Assembly (NCBI RefSeq): GCF_021191705.1
Contig: NZ_JAIWPU010000005.1
Location: forward strand, 62,001-126,000
Source of the DNA: Proluteimonas flavola
Lineage (GTDB): Bacteria > Pseudomonadota > Gammaproteobacteria > Xanthomonadales > Xanthomonadaceae
Length of the DNA: 64,000 nucleotides
Direction: 5' to 3'
This document shows, piece after piece, positions 8,696-17,233 of this stretch (the first letter of the stretch is position 1; the number at the start of each line of letters is the position of its first letter). The notes under the pieces were generated by a model. That model was given only the letters and a program-made list of their open reading frames with translations, ran no database searches and was not told where the DNA came from. Position numbers and translations under genes: made by a program.

Positions 8696-9829
8696 TCAGG
8701 CATCACGGGCTTCCACCCGATTGCGGCCGGCGCGCTTGGCCTGCTGCAGGCGGCGGTCGGCGACGCCGAGCAGGGTCGACACGTCGCTGCCATCGGGCGG
8801 GAATGCGGCGAGGCCGGCGCTGAAGCGCAGCGGCAGCGGGCGCCCGTCGCGGTCGATCACCATCGATTCGGTGGACATCTCGCGCCGCAGCCGGTCCAGC
8901 CGTTCCCAGGCGCTGCCGGCAGGGCAGCGCAACAACAGCACGAACTCCTGGCCGCCGATCCGCGACAGCGACTCGTCGGCCTCCAGCATCGTCTGCAGGC
9001 GCAGCGCGATGCCGCGGATCGCGCGGTCGCCGGCGCGCGGCCCGGCGTCGGCATTGATCCGGCGGAAGCCGTCGAGGTCGAGCAGGCCCAGCGTCAGTGA
9101 GCGCCCCTCGCGGCGCGAATCGGCGAGTTGCCGCGGCGCGTGCTGCAGAAGCCAGGCGCGGTTGGGCAGGCCGGTCAGGCCGTCGCGTCCGGACAGATCC
9201 ACGAGCCGCTGCATGCGATAGACGACCGCGCAGGCGACCACCGTCATCATCGCCAGCAGCAACAGACGCTCGACCTGTCCGGCGACCGAGGCCACGCCGT
9301 AGCCCAGCGACGCCGGGCGCGCCTCGCCTGTGCCGGCCATCAGCGCGATCGCCAGCACCGCGTACTGCACGACCGCCAGCCCGCCGACATACAGCGCCAG
9401 ACGGCCGTCGTTGCGCAGCGCCGTGAGCGCGATCGCCAGCATGTAGAAGTTCCACACCACCACGCTGTTGAGCGCGGCCGCCGGTTCGTGGGTCGCCAGC
9501 AGCACCAGCACCAGGGTGGTCATGCTGATGTCGTAGCTGGCGGTGGCGTAGGGCAGCCAGGGATGTCGACGCCGGCGCCGCGCGAGCGCCAGCCACACCT
9601 GGGCCATCAGATTGGCGAACACCGCCAGCGTGAGCCCGACCACGACGGTGCGGGTGCCGCGACCGCCGCCTGCAGCGATCAACGGCAGCAACAGGATCAA
9701 CAACGAGAGCGCCGCGCGCACGCGCGCGACCAGCAGTTCGCCGCCGGCGCCGAGTTCGAGCATCACCTCGTCGGCGCGTCCGAACAGTGTGGCGACGACG
9801 CCCTGCCGGGTGCGTTGCGGTGCGCGCAT
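8696..9829 (-). CDS. Membrane-anchored GGDEF-domain protein with altered GGQEF motif
   Basis: This 377-residue protein starts at MRAPQRTRQG. Residues about 37-205 hold roughly six membrane helices, and residues about 215-377 are a GGDEF domain, with DLSGRDGLTGLPNR, then LDLDGFRRIN (metal and guanine site) and RIGGQEF at 289-296. In active diguanylate cyclases the third motif position is Asp or Glu and helps bind the catalytic metal; here it is Gln. The inhibitory I-site RxxD that normally precedes the motif reads ExxE. I infer a GTP-binding or effector role rather than a proven cyclase. The upstream boundary is set by the divergent aldo/keto reductase gene. Confidence 0.85.
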   Translation of the reverse strand: MRAPQRTRQGVVATLFGRADEVMLELGAGGELLVARVRAALSLLILLLPLIAAGGGRGTRTVVVGLTLAVFANLMAQVWLALARRRRRHPWLPYATASYDISMTTLVLVLLATHEPAAALNSVVVWNFYMLAIALTALRNDGRLALYVGGLAVVQYAVLAIALMAGTGEARPASLGYGVASVAGQVERLLLLAMMTVVACAVVYRMQRLVDLSGRDGLTGLPNRAWLLQHAPRQLADSRREGRSLTLGLLDLDGFRRINADAGPRAGDRAIRGIALRLQTMLEADESLSRIGGQEFVLLLRCPAGSAWERLDRLRREMSTESMVIDRDGRPLPLRFSAGLAAFPPDGSDVSTLLGVADRRLQQAKRAGRNRVEARDA

Positions 9830-9925
9830 CGAGAGGGTCCCTGTGGCAGCTGCAGCAGCATAGCGCGGGCGATCGCTGGCGGACGGCGGGCATACTTCCG
9901 CATTCCGACCGTTCCAGGAGTTGCC

Positions 9926-10897
9926 ATGCAGTACCGCCGCCTCGGCTCGTCCGGCCTGCAGCTGTCCGCGTTGTCGTTCGGCGCCTGGGTCACCTTCGGC
10001 AGCCAGATCGGCCGCAGCGAGGCGCGCAACCTGGTCGCGGCCGCGTGGGACCACGGGGTCAACTTCTTCGACAACGCCGAGGGCTATGCCAACGGCGCGG
10101 CCGAGCAGGTCATGGGCGATGTCATCGCCGATCTGCGCCTGCCGCGCGACGGCTACTGCGTGTCGAGCAAGGTGTTCTTCGGCGCGGCCGCCGATCCGCG
10201 CCCCACGCAGCGCGGCCTGTCGCGCAAGCACGTGCGCGATGCCTGCGACGCGGCGCTGAAGCGCCTGCGGGTCGAGCACCTCGATCTGTATTTCTGCCAC
10301 CGGCCCGATCCCGACACCCCGGTCGCCGAGACCGTGTGGGCGATGGATGCGCTGATCCGCCAGGGAAAGGTGCTGTACTGGGGCACGTCCGAATGGCCGG
10401 CCGCGCTGATCCGCGAGGCCGCACAGATCGCACGCACGCACCATCTGCACTGCCCGACGATGGAGCAGCCCGAATACAACCTGCTGCGGCGCGAACGCGT
10501 GGAGCTGGAGTACGCACCGCTGTATGCCGAACTCGGACTCGGCGCGACGATCTGGTCGCCGCTGGCCTCCGGCCTGCTGACCGGCAAGTACGCCGACGGC
10601 GTGCCGGCCGACAGCCGCCTCGCGCAACCGCAACTCGAATGGCTGCAGGGCAGTGTGCTGGGCGACGCGAACGCCAACCGCGTCGGGCGGGCAGGGCGAT
10701 TCACTGCATTGGCCGCCGAACTCGGTGTGTCGCCTGCGCCGCTCGCGATCGCGTGGTGCCTGACCAACCCGCACGTCTCGACGGTACTTCTGGGCGCGAG
10801 CAAGGTGTCGCAGCTGCTCGAGAACCTGCAGGCGCTGGAATTGCTCGGGCGTTTCGACGACAGCGTCTGGCGGCGGGTGGAGGCGGTGACGGGGTGA
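9926..10897 (+). CDS. Aldo/keto reductase, voltage-gated K+ channel beta-subunit-like
   Basis: This 323-residue NADPH-dependent oxidoreductase has the AKR tetrad visible as D49 (FFDNAEGY), Y54, K82 (SSKVF) and H125 (YFCHRPD). The opening MQYRRLGSSGLQLSAL and GTSEWP, plus the C-terminal LLGASKVSQLLENL cofactor segment, place it with the Kv-beta/YghZ-like AKR branch. These enzymes reduce aldehydes and ketones, including methylglyoxal-type toxins. The start has a CCAGGAG ribosome-binding site. It is divergent from the GGDEF gene with a short shared regulatory region and appears monocistronic. Confidence 0.9.
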   Translation: MQYRRLGSSGLQLSALSFGAWVTFGSQIGRSEARNLVAAAWDHGVNFFDNAEGYANGAAEQVMGDVIADLRLPRDGYCVSSKVFFGAAADPRPTQRGLSRKHVRDACDAALKRLRVEHLDLYFCHRPDPDTPVAETVWAMDALIRQGKVLYWGTSEWPAALIREAAQIARTHHLHCPTMEQPEYNLLRRERVELEYAPLYAELGLGATIWSPLASGLLTGKYADGVPADSRLAQPQLEWLQGSVLGDANANRVGRAGRFTALAAELGVSPAPLAIAWCLTNPHVSTVLLGASKVSQLLENLQALELLGRFDDSVWRRVEAVTG

Positions 10898-10949
10898 GCG
10901 AATCTTTTAGAGGCGTTCGCTTGGCGCAACACTGATCAAGTCTGCCTGT

Positions 10950-11038
10950 GTCGTCATTCCCGCGAAGGCGGGAATCCAGTGCCTTTTCTTTCAATGGCTT
11001 GAAAGCCTCTGGATTCCCGCCTTCGCGGGAATGACGAC
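10950..11038. repeat. Inverted pair of 30-base REP units (BIME-like)
   Basis: Two 30-base arms (10950-10979 and 11009-11038) are exact reverse complements, separated by 29 bases. Each arm is itself a hairpin built on ATTCCCGC-GAAG-GCGGGAAT. This is the classical arrangement of a bacterial interspersed mosaic element. A degraded single arm of the same family occurs at 63409-63434. It lies downstream of the aldo/keto reductase and may also stop transcription. Confidence 0.8.
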
Positions 11039-11103
11039 TTTTTCAGCGTTGCCTCGGTTGACCCCGGCAAGCGCGATCTATTTAGCGCGCGATGCTGCTC
11101 AAA

Positions 11104-11281
11104 GCCCTCCCCCGCGCGCGCGGGGGAGGGTTGGGTGGGGGCGACCATCGGCTCGCACCGATGTCTGGCATCGCCCACGTCCCGAGGCATCGCATTTCAA
11201 CGGCTGGGCCAAGCTCGAAGTCGGAGTGGAAATCACCCGATCGTTCGCCCCCACCCAGCCTCCCCCGCAGGCGGGGGAGGA
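11104..11281. repeat. Two inverted copies of a CCCTCCCCCGC / GCGGGGGAGGG repeat
   Basis: Bases 11104-11141 form a GC hairpin followed by GGGTTGGGTGGGGGCGA. Bases 11246-11281 hold the same unit in reverse orientation (TCGCCCCCACCCAGCC, then the hairpin). The 104 bases between them show no gene. Two more copies of this unit occur at 15691-15730 and 17234-17272. Together with the REP pair just upstream they fill the 480-base gap between the aldo/keto reductase and hemP. Confidence 0.75.
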
Positions 11282-11323
11282 GCGAAACGTCAAGGTCGGT
11301 CCCTTTCCAAATGACATCCGCCC

Positions 11324-11353
11324 TTGACTGGCGAATGGGAATCAATATCATCT
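11324..11353 (+). promoter_or_regulatory. Fur-box-overlapped promoter of the heme locus
   Basis: TTGACT at 11324-11329 and TATCAT at 11346-11351, with 16 bases between, make a good sigma-70 promoter. The segment 11334-11353 (AATGGGAATCAATATCATCT) matches 16 of 20 positions of the AATGAGAATCATTCTCATTT-type Fur box and covers the -10 element. Binding of Fe-Fur here would block the polymerase. This fits iron-repressed expression of hemP and the receptor gene that follow. Confidence 0.75.
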
Positions 11354-11378
11354 GAATCCCCTTCCGGAGGATCCCGAC

Positions 11379-11585
11379 ATGCGCGTGTCCCAGTTTCAGG
11401 ATGCATCCGCTCCCCGCGACGCCCACGACGCCGGCAACGTCCATCCGTTGACCCGCGCTCCCGAGGTCATCGAACTCGACAGCGTGCAGTTGCTGCGCGG
11501 CCAGCGCGAACTGCGCATCCGCCATGGCAACGAGATCTACCGCCTGCGCCACACCCGCAACGACAAGCTGATCCTCACCAAGTAA
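11379..11585 (+). CDS. hemP: Hemin uptake protein HemP
   Basis: This 68-residue protein ends RLRHTRNDKLILTK, with LRGQRELRIRHGNEIY before it. This is the conserved HemP/DUF3832 C-terminal pattern (repeat of the type LL-G-RELxIxHxGxxYRLRxTRxGKLILTK). HemP proteins are small and cytoplasmic, encoded directly upstream of heme receptor genes; in other bacteria they have been reported as regulators needed for heme receptor expression. The ribosome-binding site is CCGGAGGATCCC. The gene lies just behind a Fur-box promoter and 141 bases before a TonB-dependent receptor. Confidence 0.93.
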   Translation: MRVSQFQDASAPRDAHDAGNVHPLTRAPEVIELDSVQLLRGQRELRIRHGNEIYRLRHTRNDKLILTK

Positions 11586-11726
11586 TCCCGATTGCGCGTC
11601 GCCGCATGGTCCCGACGGATCGTGCGGGCGGCGCGATGTGTTGCCCTTCTCCTCTCCAGAGGCTGCCCGCCCGCGCGACCCTCCTGCGCCCGCCAGCTTG
11701 CCGATCCCCACTTTTCGCGAGCGCCC

Positions 11727-13958
11727 ATGCGTCCCAGCCTGCTGTCCGTGTCCCTGGCCCTGTGCCTGTCGTCCACCGCCGTCATCGCCGCGCCCGAAGG
11801 CGACCCGCGCGACTTCGACCAGATCGTCGTCACCGCCACCCGCACCGAGCGGGCGATCAGCGACGTGCCCAATACCGTCGACGTGATCGACCGCGCGCGC
11901 ATGGACACGCTGCTGGTGCGCGACATCGCCGACCTGTTCCGCTACGAGCCGGGCATCACCGTCGGCAGCAGCTTCGGCCGCTTCGGACTCAACGACATCC
12001 GCATCCGTGGCCTCGGCGGCAACCGCGTGCGCATCCAGACCGACGGCATCGCGGTGCCGGATGCGTTCGCGATCGGCAGCTTCTCCAGCGCCAACCGCAA
12101 CTTCGTCGATCTGGAAACGCTCAAGCGTGTGGAAGTGGTGCGCGGACCCACGAGTTCGCTGTACGGCTCCGACGCGCTCGGCGGCGTGGTCTCGTTCGTG
12201 ACCAAGGACCCGTCCGACTATCTGCGCGACGGTGAGACCGCGCACTTCGGCACCAAGATCGGTTTCGAAAGTGCGAATGAAGGCCTGTTCGCCGGTGCGA
12301 CCGCGGCCTTCGGCGGCGAGCGCTGGTCGGGCCTGGTCGCGGTGAGCCACCGCCAGGGCAAGGAGACCGAGAACATGGGCGAGGTCGGCGGTGAAGGGAG
12401 TGCGCGCACCCAGGCCAACCCGCAATCCAGCAACGGCCGCAGCGTGCTGGGCAAGGTGGTCTTCGCGCCCAGCGAAACACAACGCTTCAAGCTGACGGTC
12501 GAGGGCAAGGAGGACGATGTCGAGACGGACGTGTTGAGTTCCTACGGCCTGCAGACGCTGACAGGTGCGACCAACACGCAGGTTCTCGGCAACGATCATC
12601 AGTCGCGTGCGCGCATCACCTTCGGTCACGAGATCGACGGCCTGTCCTTGGTGCTGGCCGACAGCGTGGACTGGCAAGTCTATCGCCAGGACAGCCGCAC
12701 GCAGCAGGACAGCGTGGAAGTGCGTCGCGTGCCGTCGGGCGGCACCGTGATCCGTGACCGGCGCGAGCGCGAGTTCTATTTCGACCAGCGCAGCTACGGC
12801 CTGCAAGCCAATGCGCGCAGGACGTTCGCGACAGGTAGCGTGCAGCACGCGCTCGCCTACGGCATCGATGTCGAGCGCACCGAGACGAAGCAAAACCGCG
12901 ATGGCCGCCGCATCTTCCTCGACACCGGGGTCGTCACCAACGTCATGCTGCCCGACGTGTTCCCGGTACGGGATTTCCCGATCAGCGACACGACCAAGGC
13001 CGCGCTGTACGTCCAGGACGAGATCAGCTTCGCCGATGGTGCGTTCCGGCTGGTGCCGGCGCTGCGCGTCGATCATTACAGGCTGTCCCCCGACGTCGAC
13101 ACCATTTTCCGTGAGGACAACCCGACCACCCAAGTCGCCGAACTCAGCGAAACCAGCGTGTCGCCGAAGCTCGGGTTCGTGTGGAAGTTCTCCGATGCCT
13201 GGTCGCTGTTCGGCGGCTATGCGCGCGGGTTCCGGGCCCCGCCCTACAACGACGTCAATATCGGTTTCACCAATTTCATGTTCGGCTACACCGCGATCCC
13301 CAACCCGGACCTGAAGTCGGAAACCAGCGACGGCCTCGAACTGGGCCTGCGCTTCTCCAGCGACATCGCGTACGCGAGCCTCAGCGCCTACTACACCGAA
13401 TACGACGATTTCATCGAGTCGACGCGCTACATCGGCAACGATCCGGTGACCGGGTTGATGGTCTACCAGTCGCAGAACGTCGACGACGCCCGCATCCATG
13501 GCGTCGAATTCAAGGGTGGGCTGTACTTCGACACGTTTGCACCGGCGCTCGAAGGCTGGTCGCTGCAGGGCGCGGCGGCCTGGTCGCGCGGCGAGGACCG
13601 CACGACCGGCGATGCATTGAGTTCCGTCGATCCCCTGACGGCCTCGCTCGGCGTCGCCTTCGAGCGCGACACCTGGGGCGCCGAACTCGTCGGCCGGTTC
13701 GCCGGTCGTCGTGATCGCCTGCCCACCGCACCGGCCGGCACCGCGTACTTCGAAAGCCCCGGCCATGCCGTGCTCGATCTGTACGCCCACTGGACCTTCG
13801 CGCCCGGCACGCGCCTCAATGCAGGCGTGTTCAATCTCGCCGACCGCAAGGTCTGGCAGGCGGGGCTGGTCCCGTTGATCGCCGCGAGCAGCGCCACGCT
13901 CGACCGCTACACCGCCCCCGGCCGCAACGTCGCGGTCAGCCTGTCGGTCGACTTCTGA
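11727..13958 (+). CDS. TonB-dependent heme/hemoglobin-type outer membrane receptor
   Basis: The start at MRPSLLSVSLALCLSS gives a 743-residue precursor with a signal peptide ending near AVIAA. A TonB box (DFDQIVVTATRTER) follows, then the plug domain (DLFRYEPGITVG, the LGGNRVRIQTDGI segment, VEVVRGPTSSLYGSDALGG) and a 22-strand-type barrel ending in the terminal aromatic of SLSVDF. It belongs to the hemoglobin/transferrin/lactoferrin receptor class. The FRAP and NPDL motifs that frame the heme loop are present (FRAPPYND ... IPNPDL), but no histidine lies between them. Classical HemR proteins use an axial His in that loop, so ligand binding may differ. Likely iron-repressed with hemP. Confidence 0.88.
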   Translation: MRPSLLSVSLALCLSSTAVIAAPEGDPRDFDQIVVTATRTERAISDVPNTVDVIDRARMDTLLVRDIADLFRYEPGITVGSSFGRFGLNDIRIRGLGGNRVRIQTDGIAVPDAFAIGSFSSANRNFVDLETLKRVEVVRGPTSSLYGSDALGGVVSFVTKDPSDYLRDGETAHFGTKIGFESANEGLFAGATAAFGGERWSGLVAVSHRQGKETENMGEVGGEGSARTQANPQSSNGRSVLGKVVFAPSETQRFKLTVEGKEDDVETDVLSSYGLQTLTGATNTQVLGNDHQSRARITFGHEIDGLSLVLADSVDWQVYRQDSRTQQDSVEVRRVPSGGTVIRDRREREFYFDQRSYGLQANARRTFATGSVQHALAYGIDVERTETKQNRDGRRIFLDTGVVTNVMLPDVFPVRDFPISDTTKAALYVQDEISFADGAFRLVPALRVDHYRLSPDVDTIFREDNPTTQVAELSETSVSPKLGFVWKFSDAWSLFGGYARGFRAPPYNDVNIGFTNFMFGYTAIPNPDLKSETSDGLELGLRFSSDIAYASLSAYYTEYDDFIESTRYIGNDPVTGLMVYQSQNVDDARIHGVEFKGGLYFDTFAPALEGWSLQGAAAWSRGEDRTTGDALSSVDPLTASLGVAFERDTWGAELVGRFAGRRDRLPTAPAGTAYFESPGHAVLDLYAHWTFAPGTRLNAGVFNLADRKVWQAGLVPLIAASSATLDRYTAPGRNVAVSLSVDF

Positions 13959-13960
13959 CC

Positions 13961-14560
13961 GTGGCCACCGTCCTGTCGCCGTCCACTGCATGCGTCGTCC
14001 CCACGCCGTCGCAGCTGGCGGCGCTGGGCACGGTGCTGTGTCTGCATCGCTCGGGCGCCGCCCGCGAACTCGGCGGCTGGTCGGCGGCGCGCCGCGCGCA
14101 AGCGCATGCCGGCCTCGACTTCGACGGCATGCACGAGAGCCTGCGTTTCTTCGATGCCGACGATGCCTGTTGCTGGCAGCTGCATCTGTTGCCCGACAGC
14201 GATTTCCTCGCCTGGGAACGCTTGGCCGGCAATCTGCCGCGCTGCAGCGACGTCGCACCCGGTGGCATCGGCGAGCGCCTGTGGCGCAGCCTCGCGCAGC
14301 GCATCCGCGGGGGCGCCTGGGAAGCCAGCGTGCTGCGCTTCCAGGCCGTGCCGGCGGCACCGGAGGAGGGCGGCCCGATGCTGGTCGCCAGTCTCGGCAC
14401 GCTGTCGCCGCTCGGCATCGACTGCGCGCGCCGCATCGCACGCGGCCATGGCATCGCCCCGGCGTCCTCGCTCGACGACTGCTGCTGCCGGCGCGCCGCC
14501 GCGGCCGCCGGCAGACCCGCGTCGCCCGATGCGTACCGCCACCTGATCCATCTCTCCTGA
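13961..14560 (+). CDS. Uncharacterised protein of the heme locus
   Basis: It starts with GTG two bases after the receptor stop codon and encodes 199 residues without a signal peptide or membrane helix. Seen in the sequence are LGTVLCLHRSGAARELGGW near the N-terminus, a central DDACCWQLHLLPDSDFLAWERL, and a cysteine triplet (C174-176) close to the C-terminus. The tight spacing after the receptor and the position between two exported proteins suggest a cytosolic heme-handling role, comparable in position to HemS/ChuX/HutX genes of other loci. I do not recognise the family with certainty. This functional idea rests on context alone. Confidence 0.6.
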   Translation: MATVLSPSTACVVPTPSQLAALGTVLCLHRSGAARELGGWSAARRAQAHAGLDFDGMHESLRFFDADDACCWQLHLLPDSDFLAWERLAGNLPRCSDVAPGGIGERLWRSLAQRIRGGAWEASVLRFQAVPAAPEEGGPMLVASLGTLSPLGIDCARRIARGHGIAPASSLDDCCCRRAAAAAGRPASPDAYRHLIHLS

Positions 14561-14588
14561 CGTTTCCCGACCACGAGGTTCCACCGAC

Positions 14589-15536
14589 ATGACACCGCAA
14601 GCGACCGCGCTGGCACTCGCCGCCCTGCTGGCTTCCACCGCCGCGATGGCTGCCACCCGCACGCCCGCCACCCCGCCCGAGGCCGACCGCAACGCGATCC
14701 TCGGCATGCAGGGCGAATACACCGTGCGTTTCCTGTTCGACGAAACCGTCGTCCTCGCACCTGGCTACACTCGCCAGGAGCCCAAGCGCAGCGGCGGCGA
14801 CGAAGTCGTCATCGTCGTCGAGGACTCGCCGACGAAGATCGTGCTGCAGCACCTGCTGCTCGACGTCAAAAGCGGTCATGTGATCAAGCACTGGCGCCAG
14901 CACTGGACGTTCGAGGCACCGACGCGCTGGGAGTTCGCCTCCGATCAGACCTGGCGGCAGCGCGAGGTGCCTGCCGATCTCGTGCAGGGAGGCTGGACCC
15001 AGTGCGTATTCGAAGTCAGCGACGCGCCGCGCTACTGCGGCAGCGGCCGCTGGGTGCATGCCAACGGCGCATCGACGTGGACGTCCGACGCCGGCTGGCG
15101 CCCGCTGCCGCGCCGCGAATACACCACGCGCGAGGACTACAACGCGCTCGCGGCGGTCAACCGCCACACCATCGTGCCCGGCGGCTGGACCCACGAGCAG
15201 GACAACCGCAAGGATGTCCGCGATGCATCCGGCTTGGTCACCTCCAGCATCGTCCGTGAGACCGGCTTCAACGATTACGTGAAGACCGATGCGATCGATT
15301 TCACCCCGGCCTACGACTACTGGAAGGCGACGCAGGGCTACTGGGCACGCGTGCGTGCGCGTTGGGATGCGCGACTGTCCGCGCCGGCCGGCGTGCACCT
15401 GAAGACCAAGGTCGACGGCATGGCGTTGATCGTTCCGTTCTTCGAGCAGGCGCAGACCGTGCAGGATGGCGGCAGCGTCAGCGACGCGCAGATCGACGCC
15501 GTGTTCGCCGAGTGGGTGGACACGCCGCGCGACTGA
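14589..15536 (+). CDS. Exported DUF6607-like protein of the heme locus
   Basis: This 315-residue precursor has a signal peptide (TALALAALLASTAAMA, cleavage near residue 22). The mature part is hydrophilic and rich in Trp (HWRQHW, RWEFASDQTW, GGWTQCVFEVSD, WKATQGYW), with two cysteines close together around CVFEVSDAPRYC that could form a disulfide in the periplasm. I place it tentatively with the DUF6607 family, whose function is unknown. It lies 28 bases after the preceding gene, is preceded by CCACGAGG, and probably belongs to the same iron-regulated transcript. A periplasmic carrier or receptor accessory is possible but unproven. Confidence 0.65.
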   Translation: MTPQATALALAALLASTAAMAATRTPATPPEADRNAILGMQGEYTVRFLFDETVVLAPGYTRQEPKRSGGDEVVIVVEDSPTKIVLQHLLLDVKSGHVIKHWRQHWTFEAPTRWEFASDQTWRQREVPADLVQGGWTQCVFEVSDAPRYCGSGRWVHANGASTWTSDAGWRPLPRREYTTREDYNALAAVNRHTIVPGGWTHEQDNRKDVRDASGLVTSSIVRETGFNDYVKTDAIDFTPAYDYWKATQGYWARVRARWDARLSAPAGVHLKTKVDGMALIVPFFEQAQTVQDGGSVSDAQIDAVFAEWVDTPRD

Positions 15537-15690
15537 CGCTGATCTGCTTCTTCCCCCGCGCGCGGGGCATTGCGCCCTTTACGGGAAGGTCGGGATGGGG
15601 CAAACCCTCCGACCTCTGGATCACCGGACTTGGGAGCGGTTGTGGGCAACCGCTGACCGCTCACGGCTGCATCGGCTGAAGCCTGACGGT

Positions 15691-15730
15691 TCGCCCCCAC
15701 CCAACCCTCCCCCGTTGCACGGGGGAGGGC
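15691..15730. repeat. Copy of the CCCTCCCCCG hairpin repeat
   Basis: TCGCCCCCACCCAACCCTCC followed by CCGTTGCACGGGGGAGGGC is the same unit as at 11246-11281 in the same orientation. It lies in the 277-base gap between the heme locus and the SPFH gene; the remainder of that gap shows no gene. Confidence 0.75.
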
Positions 15731-15813
15731 TTCTGTCTGCCGGTCGGTTCGCGACACCCTGCGCCTATACTTGGACTCAGCGGCATCGGCCGCCCGCAAA
15801 GAGGGAGCGATCA

Positions 15814-16779
15814 ATGGGAACCGGACTGTTTCTCGCCGTGGTGCTGGCACTCGCCGGCGTCATCGTGCTGTTCAAGACCGTGCGCATGGTGCCGCAGGGA
15901 TTCGAGTGGACCGTCGAGCGCTTCGGCAAGTACACGCATTCGATGGCCCCGGGCCTGCACTTCCTAGTGCCGGTGGTCTACGGCGTCGGCCGCAAGATCA
16001 ACATGATGGAGCAGGTGCTCGACGTGCCCAGCCAGGAAGTCATCACCCGGGACAACGCGGTGGTCCGCGTCGACGGCGTGGTGTTCTTCCAGGTGCTGGA
16101 CGCGGCGAAGGCGGCGTATGAGGTCTCGAATCTGGAGATCGCGACCATCGCCCTGGTGCAGACCAACATCCGCACCGTGATCGGTTCGATGGATCTCGAC
16201 GAATCGCTGAGCAACCGCGAGCGCATCAACGCGCAGCTGCTCAACGTCGTCGACCATGCGACCAATCCCTGGGGCATCAAGGTCACGCGCATCGAGATCC
16301 GCGACATCCAGCCGCCGCGCGACCTCATCGATTCGATGGCCCGGCAGATGAAGGCCGAGCGCGAGCGCCGTGCGGTGATCCTCGAGGCCGAAGGCCACCG
16401 GCAGTCGGAGATCCTGCGCGCCGAGGGCGACAAGCAGTCGGCGATCCTGCAGGCCGAGGGCCAGAAGGAAGCCGCGTTCCGCGAGGCCGAGGCCCGCGAG
16501 CGGCTGGCCGAGGCGGAGGCGCGGGCGACCGAGATGGTGTCCAACGCGATCGCCAACGGCGACGTGCAGGCGATCAACTACTTCGTCGCGCAGAAGTACG
16601 TGGAAGCGTTCAAGGAACTCGCGACGGCGCCGAACCAGAAGTTCGTGCTGATGCCGATGGAGACCAGCGGCCTGATCGGTTCGATCGCCGGCATCGGCGA
16701 ACTCGCACGCGAAGCGCTGTCGGGCAAGCCGACGCCGCCCGCGCCGCCGCCGGTCCAGCGTCCGCGCACCGGAGCCTGA
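15814..16779 (+). CDS. qmcA: SPFH/band-7 (stomatin-like, QmcA-type) membrane protein
   Basis: This 321-residue protein has an N-terminal membrane helix (LFLAVVLALAGVIVLF) and the SPFH domain from about residue 22 to 180. Its marks are MVPQGFEWTVERFGKY, DVPSQEVITRDNAVVRVDGV and the NIRTVIGSMDLDESLSNR segment. After it comes a long charged coiled coil (AERERRAVILEAEGHRQSE onward), then a proline-rich tail. The start is set by GAGGGAG nine bases upstream. These proteins organise membrane microdomains and membrane-protein quality control. It forms a two-gene operon with an NfeD-type partner three bases downstream, the usual pairing. Confidence 0.92.
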   Translation: MGTGLFLAVVLALAGVIVLFKTVRMVPQGFEWTVERFGKYTHSMAPGLHFLVPVVYGVGRKINMMEQVLDVPSQEVITRDNAVVRVDGVVFFQVLDAAKAAYEVSNLEIATIALVQTNIRTVIGSMDLDESLSNRERINAQLLNVVDHATNPWGIKVTRIEIRDIQPPRDLIDSMARQMKAERERRAVILEAEGHRQSEILRAEGDKQSAILQAEGQKEAAFREAEARERLAEAEARATEMVSNAIANGDVQAINYFVAQKYVEAFKELATAPNQKFVLMPMETSGLIGSIAGIGELAREALSGKPTPPAPPPVQRPRTGA

Positions 16780-16782
16780 GCC

Positions 16783-17223
16783 ATGGACTGGATGCGCTGG
16801 GATGTCGCGGGGTGGGGCGCGCTGGCCCTGCTGTTGATGGCGGCCGAGACGCTGGTGCCCGGCGCCTTCCTGTTGTGGATGGGCTTCGCCGCCGCGGCGG
16901 TGTTCCTGATCGCGCTGTTCGCCCCCGGGCTGACGCTGCTCGCCCAGGTCGCGCTGTTCGTCGTGCTGAGTTTCGTCTCGGTGCTGATCTACCAGACGTT
17001 CTTCCGCAAGCGCGCACGCCAGAGCGACCAGCCGCTGCTCAACCGGCGCGCGCAGCAGCACGTCGGCCGCGTGCTGCCGCTGGAGCAGGGCATCGTCGAC
17101 GGCCGCGGCCGGATCAAGATCGGCGACGCGTTCTGGGTCGTCGAAGGCCCCGACCTCGCCAGCGGCACGCCCGTGCGCATCGTCGGCACCGACGGCGTGA
17201 ACCTACACGTCGAAGCGGCCTGA
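16783..17223 (+). CDS. NfeD-like membrane protein
   Basis: This 146-residue protein has two to three membrane helices in its first 80 residues and a C-terminal OB-fold NfeD domain (about 90-146). The domain shows QQHVGRVLPLEQGIVDGRGR, GDAFWVVEGPDL and the VRIVGTDGVNLHVE ending typical of the short NfeD1b type. It lacks the ClpP-like protease domain of the long form. It lies directly behind the SPFH gene, its expected partner. The two are thought to act together in membrane quality control. Confidence 0.9.
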   Translation: MDWMRWDVAGWGALALLLMAAETLVPGAFLLWMGFAAAAVFLIALFAPGLTLLAQVALFVVLSFVSVLIYQTFFRKRARQSDQPLLNRRAQQHVGRVLPLEQGIVDGRGRIKIGDAFWVVEGPDLASGTPVRIVGTDGVNLHVEAA

Positions 17224-17233
17224 GTTGCGTGAC

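Noticed and set aside
10950-11281. Spaced repeats that might look like a CRISPR array
   Set aside because: The units are inverted palindromes of two different families, not direct repeats with regular unique spacers, and there are no cas genes.
11082-15398. A 1438-codon leftward open frame across the heme locus
   Set aside because: It is the mirror of the receptor and the following genes. It crosses intergenic repeats and has no domain or ribosome-binding site.
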